Assembly: GCF_000725485.1 (NCBI RefSeq)
Contig: NZ_JOAG01000007.1
Span: 124,001 to 188,000 of the forward strand
DNA: 64,000 nt
Reading direction: 5' to 3'
Source of the DNA: Nonomuraea candida
GTDB taxonomy: Bacteria > Actinomycetota > Actinomycetes > Streptosporangiales > Streptosporangiaceae
The translations under genes were made by a program, and so were the position numbers. Below are positions 15,648-24,833 of this stretch, piece after piece (the stretch's first letter is position 1; each line of letters begins with the position of its first letter). The notes under the pieces are model-generated. The model saw only the letters and a program-made list of their open reading frames with translations. It was not told the DNA's origin and ran no database searches.

Positions 15648-17021
15648 TCACGCGAGGCCGACCGTCATCGGCAGGCCCCCGCGCACCCGCAGCGACAACA
15701 TCGCCTCCGGCACCGCGCGGTGCCCCGGCAGCCCGGTCAGCCGCAGCTCCCGGGCCACCATGGCGAGCACGAACGTGGCCTCCATCATGCCCAGGTGGTT
15801 CCCGACGCAGAACCGGGGCCCGGCCCCGAACGGGATGTAGGCGTACCTGGGCCGCGCGGACGGGAGCCGGGGGTCGAACCTGTCGGGGTCGAACCGGTCC
15901 GGCTCCCCCCAGTAGCCCGGATGCCGATGCAGCGTGTACGGGCTGATCAGCACGTCGGCCCCGGCCGGCACCCGGTAACCGCCCACCTCGTCGTCCCGCT
16001 GCGCGACCCGGGTCAGCGCCCACACCGGCGGGTACAGGCGCATCACCTCGTGCAGGATCATCGTCGTGTACGTGAGCCGCTGCAGGTCCCCGTACACCGG
16101 AGGCCGGTCGCCCAGCACCGACACCGCCTCGTCGTGCAGCCGCTCCCAGACCTGCGGATGCCGGTCGAGCAGGTGGAACGCCCACGACAACGTGCTCGCG
16201 GTGGTCTCGTGCCCGGCCAGCAGCACGGTGACCAGCTCGGCCCGCAGCCGCCGGCGGGCGGCGCGCGGATCGCCCTCCTCCCGGGCGGAGGCGATCAGCC
16301 GGGACAGCAGGTCGCCGCCGTCGGTCGGCCGGTGCAGCCGCTCGGCCACCAGCAGGTCCACCGCGCGGTGCAGCGCCCGGCGGGAGCGGCGGAAGCGCAG
16401 GTGCAGCGGCAGCGGCAGCCACAGCGGCACCATCCCGAGCGTCACCATCTCGAACATCGCCTGGTCCTGCACGCCCTCGAAGGAGTGCCCGAGCGAGGCG
16501 TGCGCGCCGAGGTCGGCGTCGAGCAGGGTGCGGCCGAGCACGCCGAGGGCGAGCCCGGTCATCTCCCTGGCGACGTCCACGGGGCCGCCGCCCACGTGCG
16601 CCCGCAGCCGGGCGACCAGCCGCCCGGCCTCCTCGCCGATGACCGTGTCCTGCTGGGCGATGCGCTTGTTCTGGAACAGCGGCTGGATCGTGCGGCGCTG
16701 CCGCTTCCACAGCTCGCCCTCGCTGGTCAGCAGCCCGTCGCCGATGACGCGGCGGGCCTCGGTCAGTCCGATGCCCTTGTGGTAGTTGCCGCTGTTGTCG
16801 GCCAGCACGTGCTTGGCGTGGTCGGGATGGTTGAACAGGTAGATGGACTTGGGGCCGATGGTCAGCTTGACGGCGTCGCCGTACCGCCGCGCGGCCTCGG
16901 ACATCAGCCCGAGCCGGTCGCCGACCAGCTGCCGGAACAGCGCCGGCGCGGCCAGGCGGGACGGCCCCGGCGGCACCGCCGGGACCGTCGGCGCCGGGAC
17001 GCGGGCCTGCACGGTGGTCAT
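15648..17021 (-). CDS. Cytochrome P450
   Basis: The protein has 457 residues, within the normal bacterial range. The I-helix motif is AGHETT (269-274), the ExxR motif is EVMR (325-328), and the heme loop is FGAGPRFCVG with Cys405. The residues around the heme and the ERR-triad region are intact, so it should be active. The ATG overlaps the stop of the flavin reductase gene (ATGA), making it the last gene of the core polyketide run. P450s typically oxidise the polyene or aromatic part of enediyne intermediates; this one's substrate is unknown. Electrons would come from ferredoxin partners encoded elsewhere, as none is present here. Confidence 0.95.
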   Translation of the reverse strand: MTTVQARVPAPTVPAVPPGPSRLAAPALFRQLVGDRLGLMSEAARRYGDAVKLTIGPKSIYLFNHPDHAKHVLADNSGNYHKGIGLTEARRVIGDGLLTSEGELWKRQRRTIQPLFQNKRIAQQDTVIGEEAGRLVARLRAHVGGGPVDVAREMTGLALGVLGRTLLDADLGAHASLGHSFEGVQDQAMFEMVTLGMVPLWLPLPLHLRFRRSRRALHRAVDLLVAERLHRPTDGGDLLSRLIASAREEGDPRAARRRLRAELVTVLLAGHETTASTLSWAFHLLDRHPQVWERLHDEAVSVLGDRPPVYGDLQRLTYTTMILHEVMRLYPPVWALTRVAQRDDEVGGYRVPAGADVLISPYTLHRHPGYWGEPDRFDPDRFDPRLPSARPRYAYIPFGAGPRFCVGNHLGMMEATFVLAMVARELRLTGLPGHRAVPEAMLSLRVRGGLPMTVGLA

Positions 17022-17560
17022 GCCAGGACCTCACGCAGGTCCGCGGCGATCTCCCGGAACTTGCCCTTGTAGACCAGGAGCCCCTCGGCGTCGGGGTCCA
17101 GGCAGAGGGAGACCACCTTGCCGATGAAGATGGAGTGGTCGCCCCCGTCGTAGCAACGCCAGACCTCGCACTCGAAATTGGCGATGGAGCCCTTGATGAG
17201 CGGCACACCGGTGACCATGCCCGGCATCACGCCGACGTCCTCGAACTGGGCCGCGCCGAGAGCCCGGTAGCGGTTGGAGAAGTGCCGCGCCGCGCCCTCC
17301 TGGTGCGAGGCCAGCACCGACACGCCGAAGCTGCGCGTCATGGTGAGGCACTGGTGCATCACGGCGCGCTTGTCGATGCAGACGAGGAGCAGCGGCGGGT
17401 CGAGGGACACCGAGGTGAAGGAGTTGGCCGTCATGGCGTGCGGCACGTCTCCCCCGGTCGTCACCACGGTGACGCCTGTGGCGAAGGTCCCGAACGCGCG
17501 CCGCAGCGCCTTGATCTGCTCCGACGGTTCGGGCGGTGTGGTTGATGGGTGGCGTTGCAC
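17018..17560 (-). CDS. Flavin reductase of two-component monooxygenases (SgcE6-like)
   Basis: The protein has 180 residues, normal for the HpaC/ActVB flavin:NADH reductase family. It starts at the GTG at 17560 with AGGAGG 5 bases upstream. Visible features are RAFGTFATGVTVVTT (about 19-33), HAMTANSFTSVSLDPPLLLVC (about 42-62, flavin-binding) and GDHSIFIGKV (about 141-150). These enzymes supply reduced FAD to a separate oxygenase; in C-1027 a reductase of this type supports flavin-dependent hydroxylation. The obvious partner oxygenase is not in this window. It lies between the thioesterase gene (20-base gap) and the P450 gene (overlap), so it belongs to the core run. Confidence 0.85.
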   Translation of the reverse strand: MQRHPSTTPPEPSEQIKALRRAFGTFATGVTVVTTGGDVPHAMTANSFTSVSLDPPLLLVCIDKRAVMHQCLTMTRSFGVSVLASHQEGAARHFSNRYRALGAAQFEDVGVMPGMVTGVPLIKGSIANFECEVWRCYDGGDHSIFIGKVVSLCLDPDAEGLLVYKGKFREIAADLREVLA

Positions 17561-17580
17561 GCAAACCTCCTGGATCCGTT

Positions 17581-18009
17581 CTAGGACGCGTACGGTTCGA
17601 GCGCCCTGACCAGCGCCTCGGGGACCCTGGCGGGTGCCGTCCTGGTGTTGGGTCCGCGCATGCAGGCCACCCGCTGCCTGCCGCGGGCGATGAGCGTCTC
17701 GCTCCCGTCGGGGTTCAGCCTCACGTAGTCGAAGCCGAACTCGACCTGCGTCTGGGCCAGATCGGTGAGCCGCATCCTGATGGACAGCTCGTCGAAGGCC
17801 GTGATCTCGGCGAAGAACTCGCAGTCCACCTTGAGCGTGAAGAGCTTGAGGTCGTCCTGGAGGTCGGTGAGCACGTCGGGCGCCCGCTCCTTCAGGAACA
17901 TCTCCCTGCACCGGCCCTGCCAGCGCAGGTAGTTGACGTAGTAGACGTTGCCGACGAGGTTGGTCTCCTCGAAGCAGACCGTGTGGTTGTACTCCCAGTA
18001 CTTGCTCAT
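17581..18009 (-). CDS. Enediyne-type hot-dog thioesterase (E10/CalE7-like)
   Basis: The protein has 142 residues, the size of stand-alone acyl-CoA/ACP thioesterases of enediyne pathways. The hallmark ETNLVGNVYYVNYLRWQGRC (15-34) forms the central hot-dog helix. Later features are CEFFAEITAFDELSIRMRL (63-81) and FGFDYVRL (91-98). This family releases the linear polyene from PksE by hydrolysis and often decarboxylation. It acts on the carrier domain of the synthase rather than free CoA. The ATG at 18009 lies 5 bases downstream of the PksE stop, as in known enediyne cassettes. I see no missing key residue by eye. Confidence 0.92.
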   Translation of the reverse strand: MSKYWEYNHTVCFEETNLVGNVYYVNYLRWQGRCREMFLKERAPDVLTDLQDDLKLFTLKVDCEFFAEITAFDELSIRMRLTDLAQTQVEFGFDYVRLNPDGSETLIARGRQRVACMRGPNTRTAPARVPEALVRALEPYAS

Positions 18010-18014
18010 GACTC

Positions 18015-21000
18015 TTACCGTCCTTCGGTGAGTACCGCGACGACGACGGGCTCGGGGACGTCCCGCACGGTCGTCACGAGCGTCGCGACGCGCAGCCCCG
18101 CCGCGGCGAAGACCACCCACGCGTCACGCTCGGCCGGGTTGACCGTGAGCGGCCCGGCGTCGCCGAGCCCGGCCTCCCGCAGGCAGCGCGCGGCGGCCGA
18201 GACGCGGGCCGCGGCGGTGTCCGCGCGCTCCCCGGTCTCCGCCGCGACCCGCTCGGCGAGCCCCGCCGGCAGGGCCGGCTCCGGCGCCGCCCCGACGGTG
18301 CCGAGCGCGCAGCCGATGACGCCCGGCCCGGCCACGCCCAGGGTCAGTCCGTCCAGGTGCGCGGTCGCGACCGCCCCGCCCGCGCCGCCCGGGCCGCCCG
18401 GGCCGCCCGGGCCTTCCGGGACGGCGGCCGGGGTGCGGGCCGTGAGGCGGGCGGCGACCAGGGTCTCGCGGTCCTGCTCGCCCTGCGGCCCCGGTTCGAC
18501 GCAGACCGCGACGCGGACGCCGGCCAGATCCTCCAGGGTCCGCTCCAGGTAGGAGCCGAGCAGCGGCGCCACCCAGGGCCCCCGGCCGTCCTTCTTCCGC
18601 ACGGCCTGCAGCCGCAAGCCCTCCCAGCGCTCCACGACCTGCCCGTCCGCCCGGCGCACGGCGATGTCGTAGACGTAGGTGTCGCCGTCCCTGGCGCGCT
18701 CGGTCGCCTGGTAGCGCAGCCGGTCCTCACCGGCGAGCGCGGGCCCGCCGGGGTGGATCCGGTCGACGCCGGTCGGCAGCAGGGTGGCGTCGGGGACGCA
18801 GACCTGGTTGCCGTGCATGAGGGCGTCGCGCATGCCGGGGTCGCCCAGGAGCAGCTCGCCCGGCAGGAACGCGGCGAACCAGTCGCCGGTGTCCAGCACC
18901 GAGACGTCGGCGTCCACGTCGCGCGCCTCGGCCCGGTGGTAGCGGGCCAGCCGCTGGAAGCGCTTGCCCTGGAAGAGCACGTCGCCGTACAGCTCCGACG
19001 GCGGGTCCAGCGGGACGGCGGCGAGGTCGTCGCCGGCCTGCTCGGGCGGCCCGTCGGGGGCGGCGTCGCCGGTCAGGCGGAGCACGGCCCTGAAGTGGTC
19101 CACGTCGTAGCCGGTGTCGGCGCTGCGGATGCTGACGGCGAGCGTGTCGTCGTCCTCGGTGACGGTCGCGGCCACGCGCAGCGTGGTGCTGCCGCCGGGC
19201 GGCACGATGATCGGGCGCAGGAACTCCGCCCGCTCGATGGTCGGCGTGGTGTGCCGCCCGGTGGTGGCCAGCGCGGCCTGGGCCATGGCCTCCATCCCGA
19301 ACACGGCGGGGAACAGCAGGTTGCCGTCGAGGAGGTGGTCGGCCAGGTAGAGGTCGGTGCCGTCGGTCAGCTCGACCTCGGTGACGAGCTCGACGCCGTG
19401 GTAGCGCACCAGCGGCTTGCCGACGAACCGCAGCAGGGGCAGCTCGGGCAGGTCGTGGCGGACGGTGCCGATGCTCCCGGTGCGCCCGCTGACGACCACG
19501 ACGCCGGGTGCGCCGGGGTCGGCGACGAGCCGCCTCATGAGCGCCACGCCCTGGTCGGCGGGGATGGGCGTGACGCCCTGGCCGGCCAGCCGCTCGACGA
19601 CGGACAGGCGCTCGCCCATGCCGACGTCGGACCACACGGACCACTCCATGCAGATGGCCCGGCAGCCGGGGTGCCGCTCGCCCACCTCGCGGGTCAGCTC
19701 GGCCAGCCACTCGTTGGCGGTGGAGTAGTGGGCCTCGCCCGGCAGGCCGGCCCGGCCGATGATGCTGCCGAAGGAGATGAGCAGGCGCAGCCGGTCGCCG
19801 TCCACCGCGTCGAGCACGTTGAGCAGCCCCTCGACCTTGGGGGCGAACGTGCGGCGGAAGGCGTCCATTTCCAGGGTGGCCAGCCCCTCGGGCTCGTTGC
19901 GGCCGGCGCCGTGCAGCACCGCCGTCACGGGACCGAGCGCCCGCTCGGCCTCGGCGACCGCCTGCCGCACCTGCTCGGCGTCGGTGACGTCGGCCCTGGC
20001 GTAGTGCACGGCCAGCCCGGCGTCCGCCATGCGGCGCAGGTTGCCGGCGAGCTCCTGGTCCTCGGCCGGGTCGGAGCGGCCGAGCAGGGCGAGCGCGGCG
20101 CCGCCGTCGGCGGCCACCGCCATCGCGCACTCCGCCGTGATGCCCTTGCCGCCGCCGGTGACCAGCAGGACGTCGGAGGGGCCGAGCGGCTGCTCGGTGC
20201 GCTCGGGCCGGACCGGCAGCGCGCGCAGGGTGGGCACCCGGCGCGTGCCCTGCTCGTCGTGGTGCACCTCGGTGAAGTCGTCGGTCGCCGCGACCTCCGC
20301 GACGATCCGGCCCGCCACGTCGTCGGCGGTCGGCCAGCCGGCCGCCGTGCCGGCGGGCGTCAGGCCGGTCGTTTCCGCCGGCGCAGGTACGTGCACGACG
20401 GTAGTGCGGACTCCCGACTCCAGGTGGAGCGTCTTGGCCAGGCCCGCCGCGCCCCGTCCATGCTGGACCAGGACGAACCGGGTGCCCGGCCCGCCGGCCA
20501 GGGCGGCCTTGGCGCCGAGCAGAGCCTGCTCGACGTCGTCCTGCCCGCATCGCGGAGGTAGGCACACCAGCACACCGGATCCGACCTTCCCCCGTTCGAG
20601 CGCCTCGCGCAACGGCCGTGCCAGGGGCGTGCCGGCCGCCGCGAACACCTGCCACGACCCGTTCTCCTCGGCTCCCTTGCGGGACGGCAGGGGCTGCTCG
20701 TCGAGGTCGACGGCGAACGGCCGGACCCACGGGGCCGCGCCCGTCACCCCGGTGGCCGTCTGCTTGCCGGGTTCGGCGGCCAGCCGGTCCAGCGCCTCGG
20801 CCAGCTCGCGCAGGCTGGCCGTGGCGAGGTTGGTGGGCGCCTGCCCGGCGGGCAGTCCGAGCTCCTGGGTGGCCTGGTCGATGATGTGCATGACGGTGAC
20901 GGAGCTGAGGTGCAGCTCGTCGAGGGGTTTGCTGTCCTCGCCGACCAGCTCCACGGGCAGCTCCGCGCGGGCGGCGGCCAGGCGGCGCAGCAGGTCCGTG

Positions 21001-23828
21001 GTGGACTCGCCGGGCTCCCCCGCCGGGGCGGCGGGTGCGGCCCGCTCGTCCCCGTGCCCGGCGGACGGCCGGTCGGCCGGGTCCGTGACGGGCGCGGCCG
21101 ACTGGGCGACCGTGATGCGCGGGGCCTGCTCGGTCGGGCTGGCGAAGAACGACAGCTCGGCGCCGACCTCCATGGGCCGGGTCAGCCGCCCGTGGAACAG
21201 CTCCTCGTGCGCCACGGGCGCGCCCGCGACGTACGCGGCGGCGACCACGCGCAGCAGCCCGGTCAGCGACTCGTCGTCGGTGTCGAGCGCGATGGCCGGC
21301 ACGTCGGTCACCCCGGCCGCCAGCCCGCTCAGCACCCGGCCGGGACCGACCTCGATGAGCAGGTCGAGGCCCCGGGCCGCCTCCTCGACGGCCTGGGTGA
21401 ACCGCACGGGGGCGGTGATCTGCTCGCGCAGCAGCGCGGGCAGGTCGGCGTCCGGCGCGAGCGTGGTGCCGGTGACGGTGGAGACGACCCGCCGCCCGAG
21501 CCGGCCGAAGCTCTCCTGGCGCAGGTAGGGGGTCAGGGCCTCGGCCGCGGGGGCGACCAGCGGCGAGTGGAAGGCGTGCGAGACGTTGAGCTTGGTCCAG
21601 CTCACGCCGGCCGCCTTGGCCGCCCGCCCGACCTCCTCGATGGCCGCCAGGGGCCCGGCCACGACGGTCTGGCCGGGGCCGTTGTACCCGGCGATCACCA
21701 CGGGCAGGTCGCCGATCAGCTCGGTCACGGCCTCGGGGCCGGCGCGCAGCCCGGCCATGGTGCCCGGCTCGCTGTGCTCGGTCATGGCCCGGCCGCGGCC
21801 GGTGGCCAGCCGCAGCAGGGCGTCCTCGTCGAGCGCGCCGGCCCAGTGCAGGGCCGACAGCTCACCCAGGCTGTGGCCGAGCGCGACGTCCGCCTCGATG
21901 CCGAGCAGCGACAGCGCCCGCAGGCCCGCCATCGAGCCGGTCACGATGCGGGGCTGCGCCACGGCGGTGGCCACGACGTCGCCGCCGGTGGGCAGCGCGG
22001 CGTCGGCGTAGAGGTCGTCCACGTCGGCGAAGCGCCGGCGCAGCGCGCCGCCGCTCGTGCCGCGGCCCGAGCCCTGGCCGGGGAAGAGGTAGCCGATCCT
22101 GGCGGGCCCGGCGGCGTGGCCGTAGAAGGCGCGGCCGTCGGGGGTCAGGAGCCGGCTCTCCCCCGCGTCGATGGCCTCCAGCAGCCGCGCGAGCTGCCGT
22201 TCGGCGTCCTCGGGCGAGGAGGCGACGACGGCCGCCCGGTACGGCAGGCCGCGCAGCTCGCCCTGGAGCGTGGCGGCCAGGTCGGCCAGCTCGGCGTAGG
22301 ACACGACGGGCACGTAGTCGTGCAGCCGCGCCACCTTCTCGCGCAGCTGCTCGGGCGAGCCGGCGTCGAACAGCAGCAGCTCGGCGTCCTGCAACGAGGA
22401 GGCCAGCAGCTTGGTGCGCCGGCCCAGCCGCCGCCGGGGCGCGGTGTTCTCGATGACCACGTGCGAGTTGATGCCGCCGAAGCCCATGGCGCTGACGCCG
22501 GCCCGCAGCGGGGCGCCGTCGGGCCACGGCTCGGCCACGCGCAGCGCCCGCAGCGTCGCGGACTCGCCGGTCAGCACCTCGTGCGGCTCGACGCAGCCGA
22601 GGGTGGGCGGCAGCACCTGCTCGTGCACCGCCATGACGGCCTTGATCAGGCCGGCCACGCCGGCCGCGGCCTTGGCGTGGCCGATCATGCCCTTGATGGA
22701 GCCGATGGCGGCGGGCCCGGCCTGCGGGTCCGCCTGCGCCCTGGCCTCCGACAGCGCGGTCAGCTCCGTCGCGTCGCCGACCGCCGTGCCGGTGCCGTGG
22801 CCCTCGAACAGCGGGACCGTCTCGATGCCGAACCCGGCCATCTCGTACGCCCGCCGCACCGCGAGCTGGTAGCCGCTGACCTCCGGCCTGGTCATGCTGC
22901 CCCGGCCGTCGGAGGAGATGCCCCAGCCGGCGATGGTGGCGTAGACGCGGTGCCCGCCCGCCAGCGCGTCCTCCTCGCGCATCAGCACGACCATGCCGCA
23001 CCCCTCGCCCGGCCAGAAGCCGTTGGAGTGCCGGTCGTACAGGCGGAAGTCGTGCTTGGCCAGGGCGCCGGTCTTGGCGAACCCGATCACCTCGAACGGG
23101 TCGATGGACAGGTCCACGCCGCCGGCGATCGCGACGTCGATGTCGCGGTCGGCCAGCGACCTGCTCGCCGTCACCACCGACAGCAGTGACGACGAGCAGG
23201 CCCCGTCGACGGTGTAGCCGCCGCCGTTGAGGTCGTAGTGGTTGCAGATGCGGCCGGCGATGGTGTTGGCCAGGGCGCCGGCCAGGGTGTCCTCGTCCAC
23301 GGGCGGGAACGGGCTCTTGAACGCCGCCTCGTAGCCGGACAGGAAGCCGGCCAGCTTGGCGTCGTCCCAGCCCTGCTCCCGCAGCGCGGCCGCGAGCGTG
23401 CGGCGCACGTACGGCCAGCGCAGCCGCAGCGCGTTGGCCCGGCTGAACTCGCCGGTGAGCGAGTTGCCGACGACCACGCCGGTGCGCTCCCTCGGCAGCC
23501 CCTCGGCGCCGGGGAAGCCGGCGTCGGCCAGCGCCCGGCCCGCCATGTCGAGGGCGAGCCAGTGCGTCAGGTCGGCCGAGCGGTAGGTGCTGCCGGCGAT
23601 CCGGTGCGCGACGCGGTCGAAGGTGTAGCCCTCGATGACGGCCGCGGTCCTGGCGTAGAAACGGTCGGGCGTGGCGGGGTCCGGGTCCCAGTAGTCGTCG
23701 AGCCGCATGCGCTCATCGGGCAGCCGTCGGAAGGCCCGGCGGCCGGCGATGGCGTTCTCCCACAACGTGCGGGGCGAGTCGGCATCGGGGTACCGGCAGG
23801 CGAGGCCGACGATCGCGATCCTGCTCAT
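18015..23828 (-). CDS. pksE: Enediyne iterative type I polyketide synthase (PksE)
   Basis: The protein has 1937 residues and the enediyne synthase layout. KS is at 1-465, with Cys211 in DGACSSSL, H344 in EGHGTGT and H384. AT is at 575-870, with S653 in GHSLGE. The carrier domain is at 940-1015, with LHLSS (S975/S976). KR is at 1215-1435 (VTGGGKGI, Tyr1368). DH is at 1465-1745, with H1498. The last domain, about 1760-1937, is the phosphopantetheinyl transferase. Its expected acidic GCDxE motif reads GCALG (1839-1843), and a second conserved Glu position reads Arg (about 1881), so it looks inactive. The synthase builds the polyene precursor from malonyl-CoA. The start overlaps the UnbU stop (ATGA). 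Confidence 0.95.
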   Translation of the reverse strand: MSRIAIVGLACRYPDADSPRTLWENAIAGRRAFRRLPDERMRLDDYWDPDPATPDRFYARTAAVIEGYTFDRVAHRIAGSTYRSADLTHWLALDMAGRALADAGFPGAEGLPRERTGVVVGNSLTGEFSRANALRLRWPYVRRTLAAALREQGWDDAKLAGFLSGYEAAFKSPFPPVDEDTLAGALANTIAGRICNHYDLNGGGYTVDGACSSSLLSVVTASRSLADRDIDVAIAGGVDLSIDPFEVIGFAKTGALAKHDFRLYDRHSNGFWPGEGCGMVVLMREEDALAGGHRVYATIAGWGISSDGRGSMTRPEVSGYQLAVRRAYEMAGFGIETVPLFEGHGTGTAVGDATELTALSEARAQADPQAGPAAIGSIKGMIGHAKAAAGVAGLIKAVMAVHEQVLPPTLGCVEPHEVLTGESATLRALRVAEPWPDGAPLRAGVSAMGFGGINSHVVIENTAPRRRLGRRTKLLASSLQDAELLLFDAGSPEQLREKVARLHDYVPVVSYAELADLAATLQGELRGLPYRAAVVASSPEDAERQLARLLEAIDAGESRLLTPDGRAFYGHAAGPARIGYLFPGQGSGRGTSGGALRRRFADVDDLYADAALPTGGDVVATAVAQPRIVTGSMAGLRALSLLGIEADVALGHSLGELSALHWAGALDEDALLRLATGRGRAMTEHSEPGTMAGLRAGPEAVTELIGDLPVVIAGYNGPGQTVVAGPLAAIEEVGRAAKAAGVSWTKLNVSHAFHSPLVAPAAEALTPYLRQESFGRLGRRVVSTVTGTTLAPDADLPALLREQITAPVRFTQAVEEAARGLDLLIEVGPGRVLSGLAAGVTDVPAIALDTDDESLTGLLRVVAAAYVAGAPVAHEELFHGRLTRPMEVGAELSFFASPTEQAPRITVAQSAAPVTDPADRPSAGHGDERAAPAAPAGEPGESTTDLLRRLAAARAELPVELVGEDSKPLDELHLSSVTVMHIIDQATQELGLPAGQAPTNLATASLRELAEALDRLAAEPGKQTATGVTGAAPWVRPFAVDLDEQPLPSRKGAEENGSWQVFAAAGTPLARPLREALERGKVGSGVLVCLPPRCGQDDVEQALLGAKAALAGGPGTRFVLVQHGRGAAGLAKTLHLESGVRTTVVHVPAPAETTGLTPAGTAAGWPTADDVAGRIVAEVAATDDFTEVHHDEQGTRRVPTLRALPVRPERTEQPLGPSDVLLVTGGGKGITAECAMAVAADGGAALALLGRSDPAEDQELAGNLRRMADAGLAVHYARADVTDAEQVRQAVAEAERALGPVTAVLHGAGRNEPEGLATLEMDAFRRTFAPKVEGLLNVLDAVDGDRLRLLISFGSIIGRAGLPGEAHYSTANEWLAELTREVGERHPGCRAICMEWSVWSDVGMGERLSVVERLAGQGVTPIPADQGVALMRRLVADPGAPGVVVVSGRTGSIGTVRHDLPELPLLRFVGKPLVRYHGVELVTEVELTDGTDLYLADHLLDGNLLFPAVFGMEAMAQAALATTGRHTTPTIERAEFLRPIIVPPGGSTTLRVAATVTEDDDTLAVSIRSADTGYDVDHFRAVLRLTGDAAPDGPPEQAGDDLAAVPLDPPSELYGDVLFQGKRFQRLARYHRAEARDVDADVSVLDTGDWFAAFLPGELLLGDPGMRDALMHGNQVCVPDATLLPTGVDRIHPGGPALAGEDRLRYQATERARDGDTYVYDIAVRRADGQVVERWEGLRLQAVRKKDGRGPWVAPLLGSYLERTLEDLAGVRVAVCVEPGPQGEQDRETLVAARLTARTPAAVPEGPGGPGGPGGAGGAVATAHLDGLTLGVAGPGVIGCALGTVGAAPEPALPAGLAERVAAETGERADTAAARVSAAARCLREAGLGDAGPLTVNPAERDAWVVFAAAGLRVATLVTTVRDVPEPVVVAVLTEGR

Positions 23829-24829
23829 GCCCGCGCGACCTCTTTCTCGGCCCCGGCGACCGCCGCGGCGGCGGCGGCCGTCACGCGGGCCGCGTCCCGC
23901 TCGCGGGCGATCTCGACGATGCGCAGCGCCCACAGGAAGCCGCCGCGGGCGAGGCAGACGATGGCGGTGGCGAAGAAGATCCCGTACGGGATGTTCATGC
24001 CGGTCAGCAGGCCGTACATCACGGCCACGCCGGCGCCGAAGGCGACCTGCGAGAGCGGCTTGGACGGGGTGGTGCCCGGGTCGGTGATCATGTAGTTGGT
24101 GAACAGCACGAACGCGACGCCGGTCATCATGGCCAGGCCGCCGAGGATCGAGACGTCGTCGAGGATGAGCCCGCGCACGACCGCCTGGAGGGCGAAGACG
24201 CTCACCCAGGCCCCGATGAGCCACATGCGGTTGGTCAGCTTGGCGTTGAGCATGGTGCCCGCGACGATGATGACGACGGGGACGATCCAGTCGATCGGGT
24301 TGGTCACGTTCTCGGTGAAGTGGTACGGCGGCGCGATGCTGGCCCAGGGGATGAGCAGCAGGATCACGGCGATGCCGAAGTTGGAGGGGTTCATGAAGTG
24401 CCGCAGGCGCCCGCGCACCGGGGCCCGCAGCACCCACTTGGCCCCGACCGCGACGGCGACGCCGAACATCATGACCAGGACCTGGTCGTTGACGTAGATG
24501 AGCATGTTCATCGCGACGCTGGAGATGTGCGCGGGGTAGAGGAACTCCATCAGGCCCCGGAAGCCGTTGCCGCGGAAGCGGGCCGGGCGGCCCTCGGCGC
24601 GCGCGCCGATCCATTCCAGGGCGATCTCGATGGTGTAGCCGGTCGCGATGGCGATGAACGGCCACGTCCAGGGCTGCTCGAAGCCCAGCACGGTGTAGCC
24701 GAGGATGTTGAAGATCGTGATCGAGAGGGCGAACCTGCGCAGCGCGGTGACGACCTTCGGGTCGTGGCGCGGCGGGCCGCCTGCCTTCTTCGCCGGCTCG
24801 CTCGCCGGTGCGCTCTTTTCATCGGCCAT
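23825..24829 (-). CDS. unbU: Enediyne cassette membrane protein UnbU (E5-like)
   Basis: The protein has 334 residues with about seven hydrophobic segments, at roughly 33-50, 62-78, 105-125, 155-172, 185-215, 245-262 and 290-312. The first 25 residues are cytoplasmic and Lys/Ala-rich. Features of the group are the sequence RHFMNPSNFGIAVILLLIPWASI and a GVALFTNYMITDPGTTP-like motif (about 246-262). UnbU is one of the conserved cassette proteins found with enediyne synthases; its biochemical role is not settled. It overlaps the PksE start and follows UnbV by a 4-base gap. Confidence 0.88.
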   Translation of the reverse strand: MADEKSAPASEPAKKAGGPPRHDPKVVTALRRFALSITIFNILGYTVLGFEQPWTWPFIAIATGYTIEIALEWIGARAEGRPARFRGNGFRGLMEFLYPAHISSVAMNMLIYVNDQVLVMMFGVAVAVGAKWVLRAPVRGRLRHFMNPSNFGIAVILLLIPWASIAPPYHFTENVTNPIDWIVPVVIIVAGTMLNAKLTNRMWLIGAWVSVFALQAVVRGLILDDVSILGGLAMMTGVAFVLFTNYMITDPGTTPSKPLSQVAFGAGVAVMYGLLTGMNIPYGIFFATAIVCLARGGFLWALRIVEIARERDAARVTAAAAAAVAGAEKEVARA

Positions 24830-24833
24830 GTCG

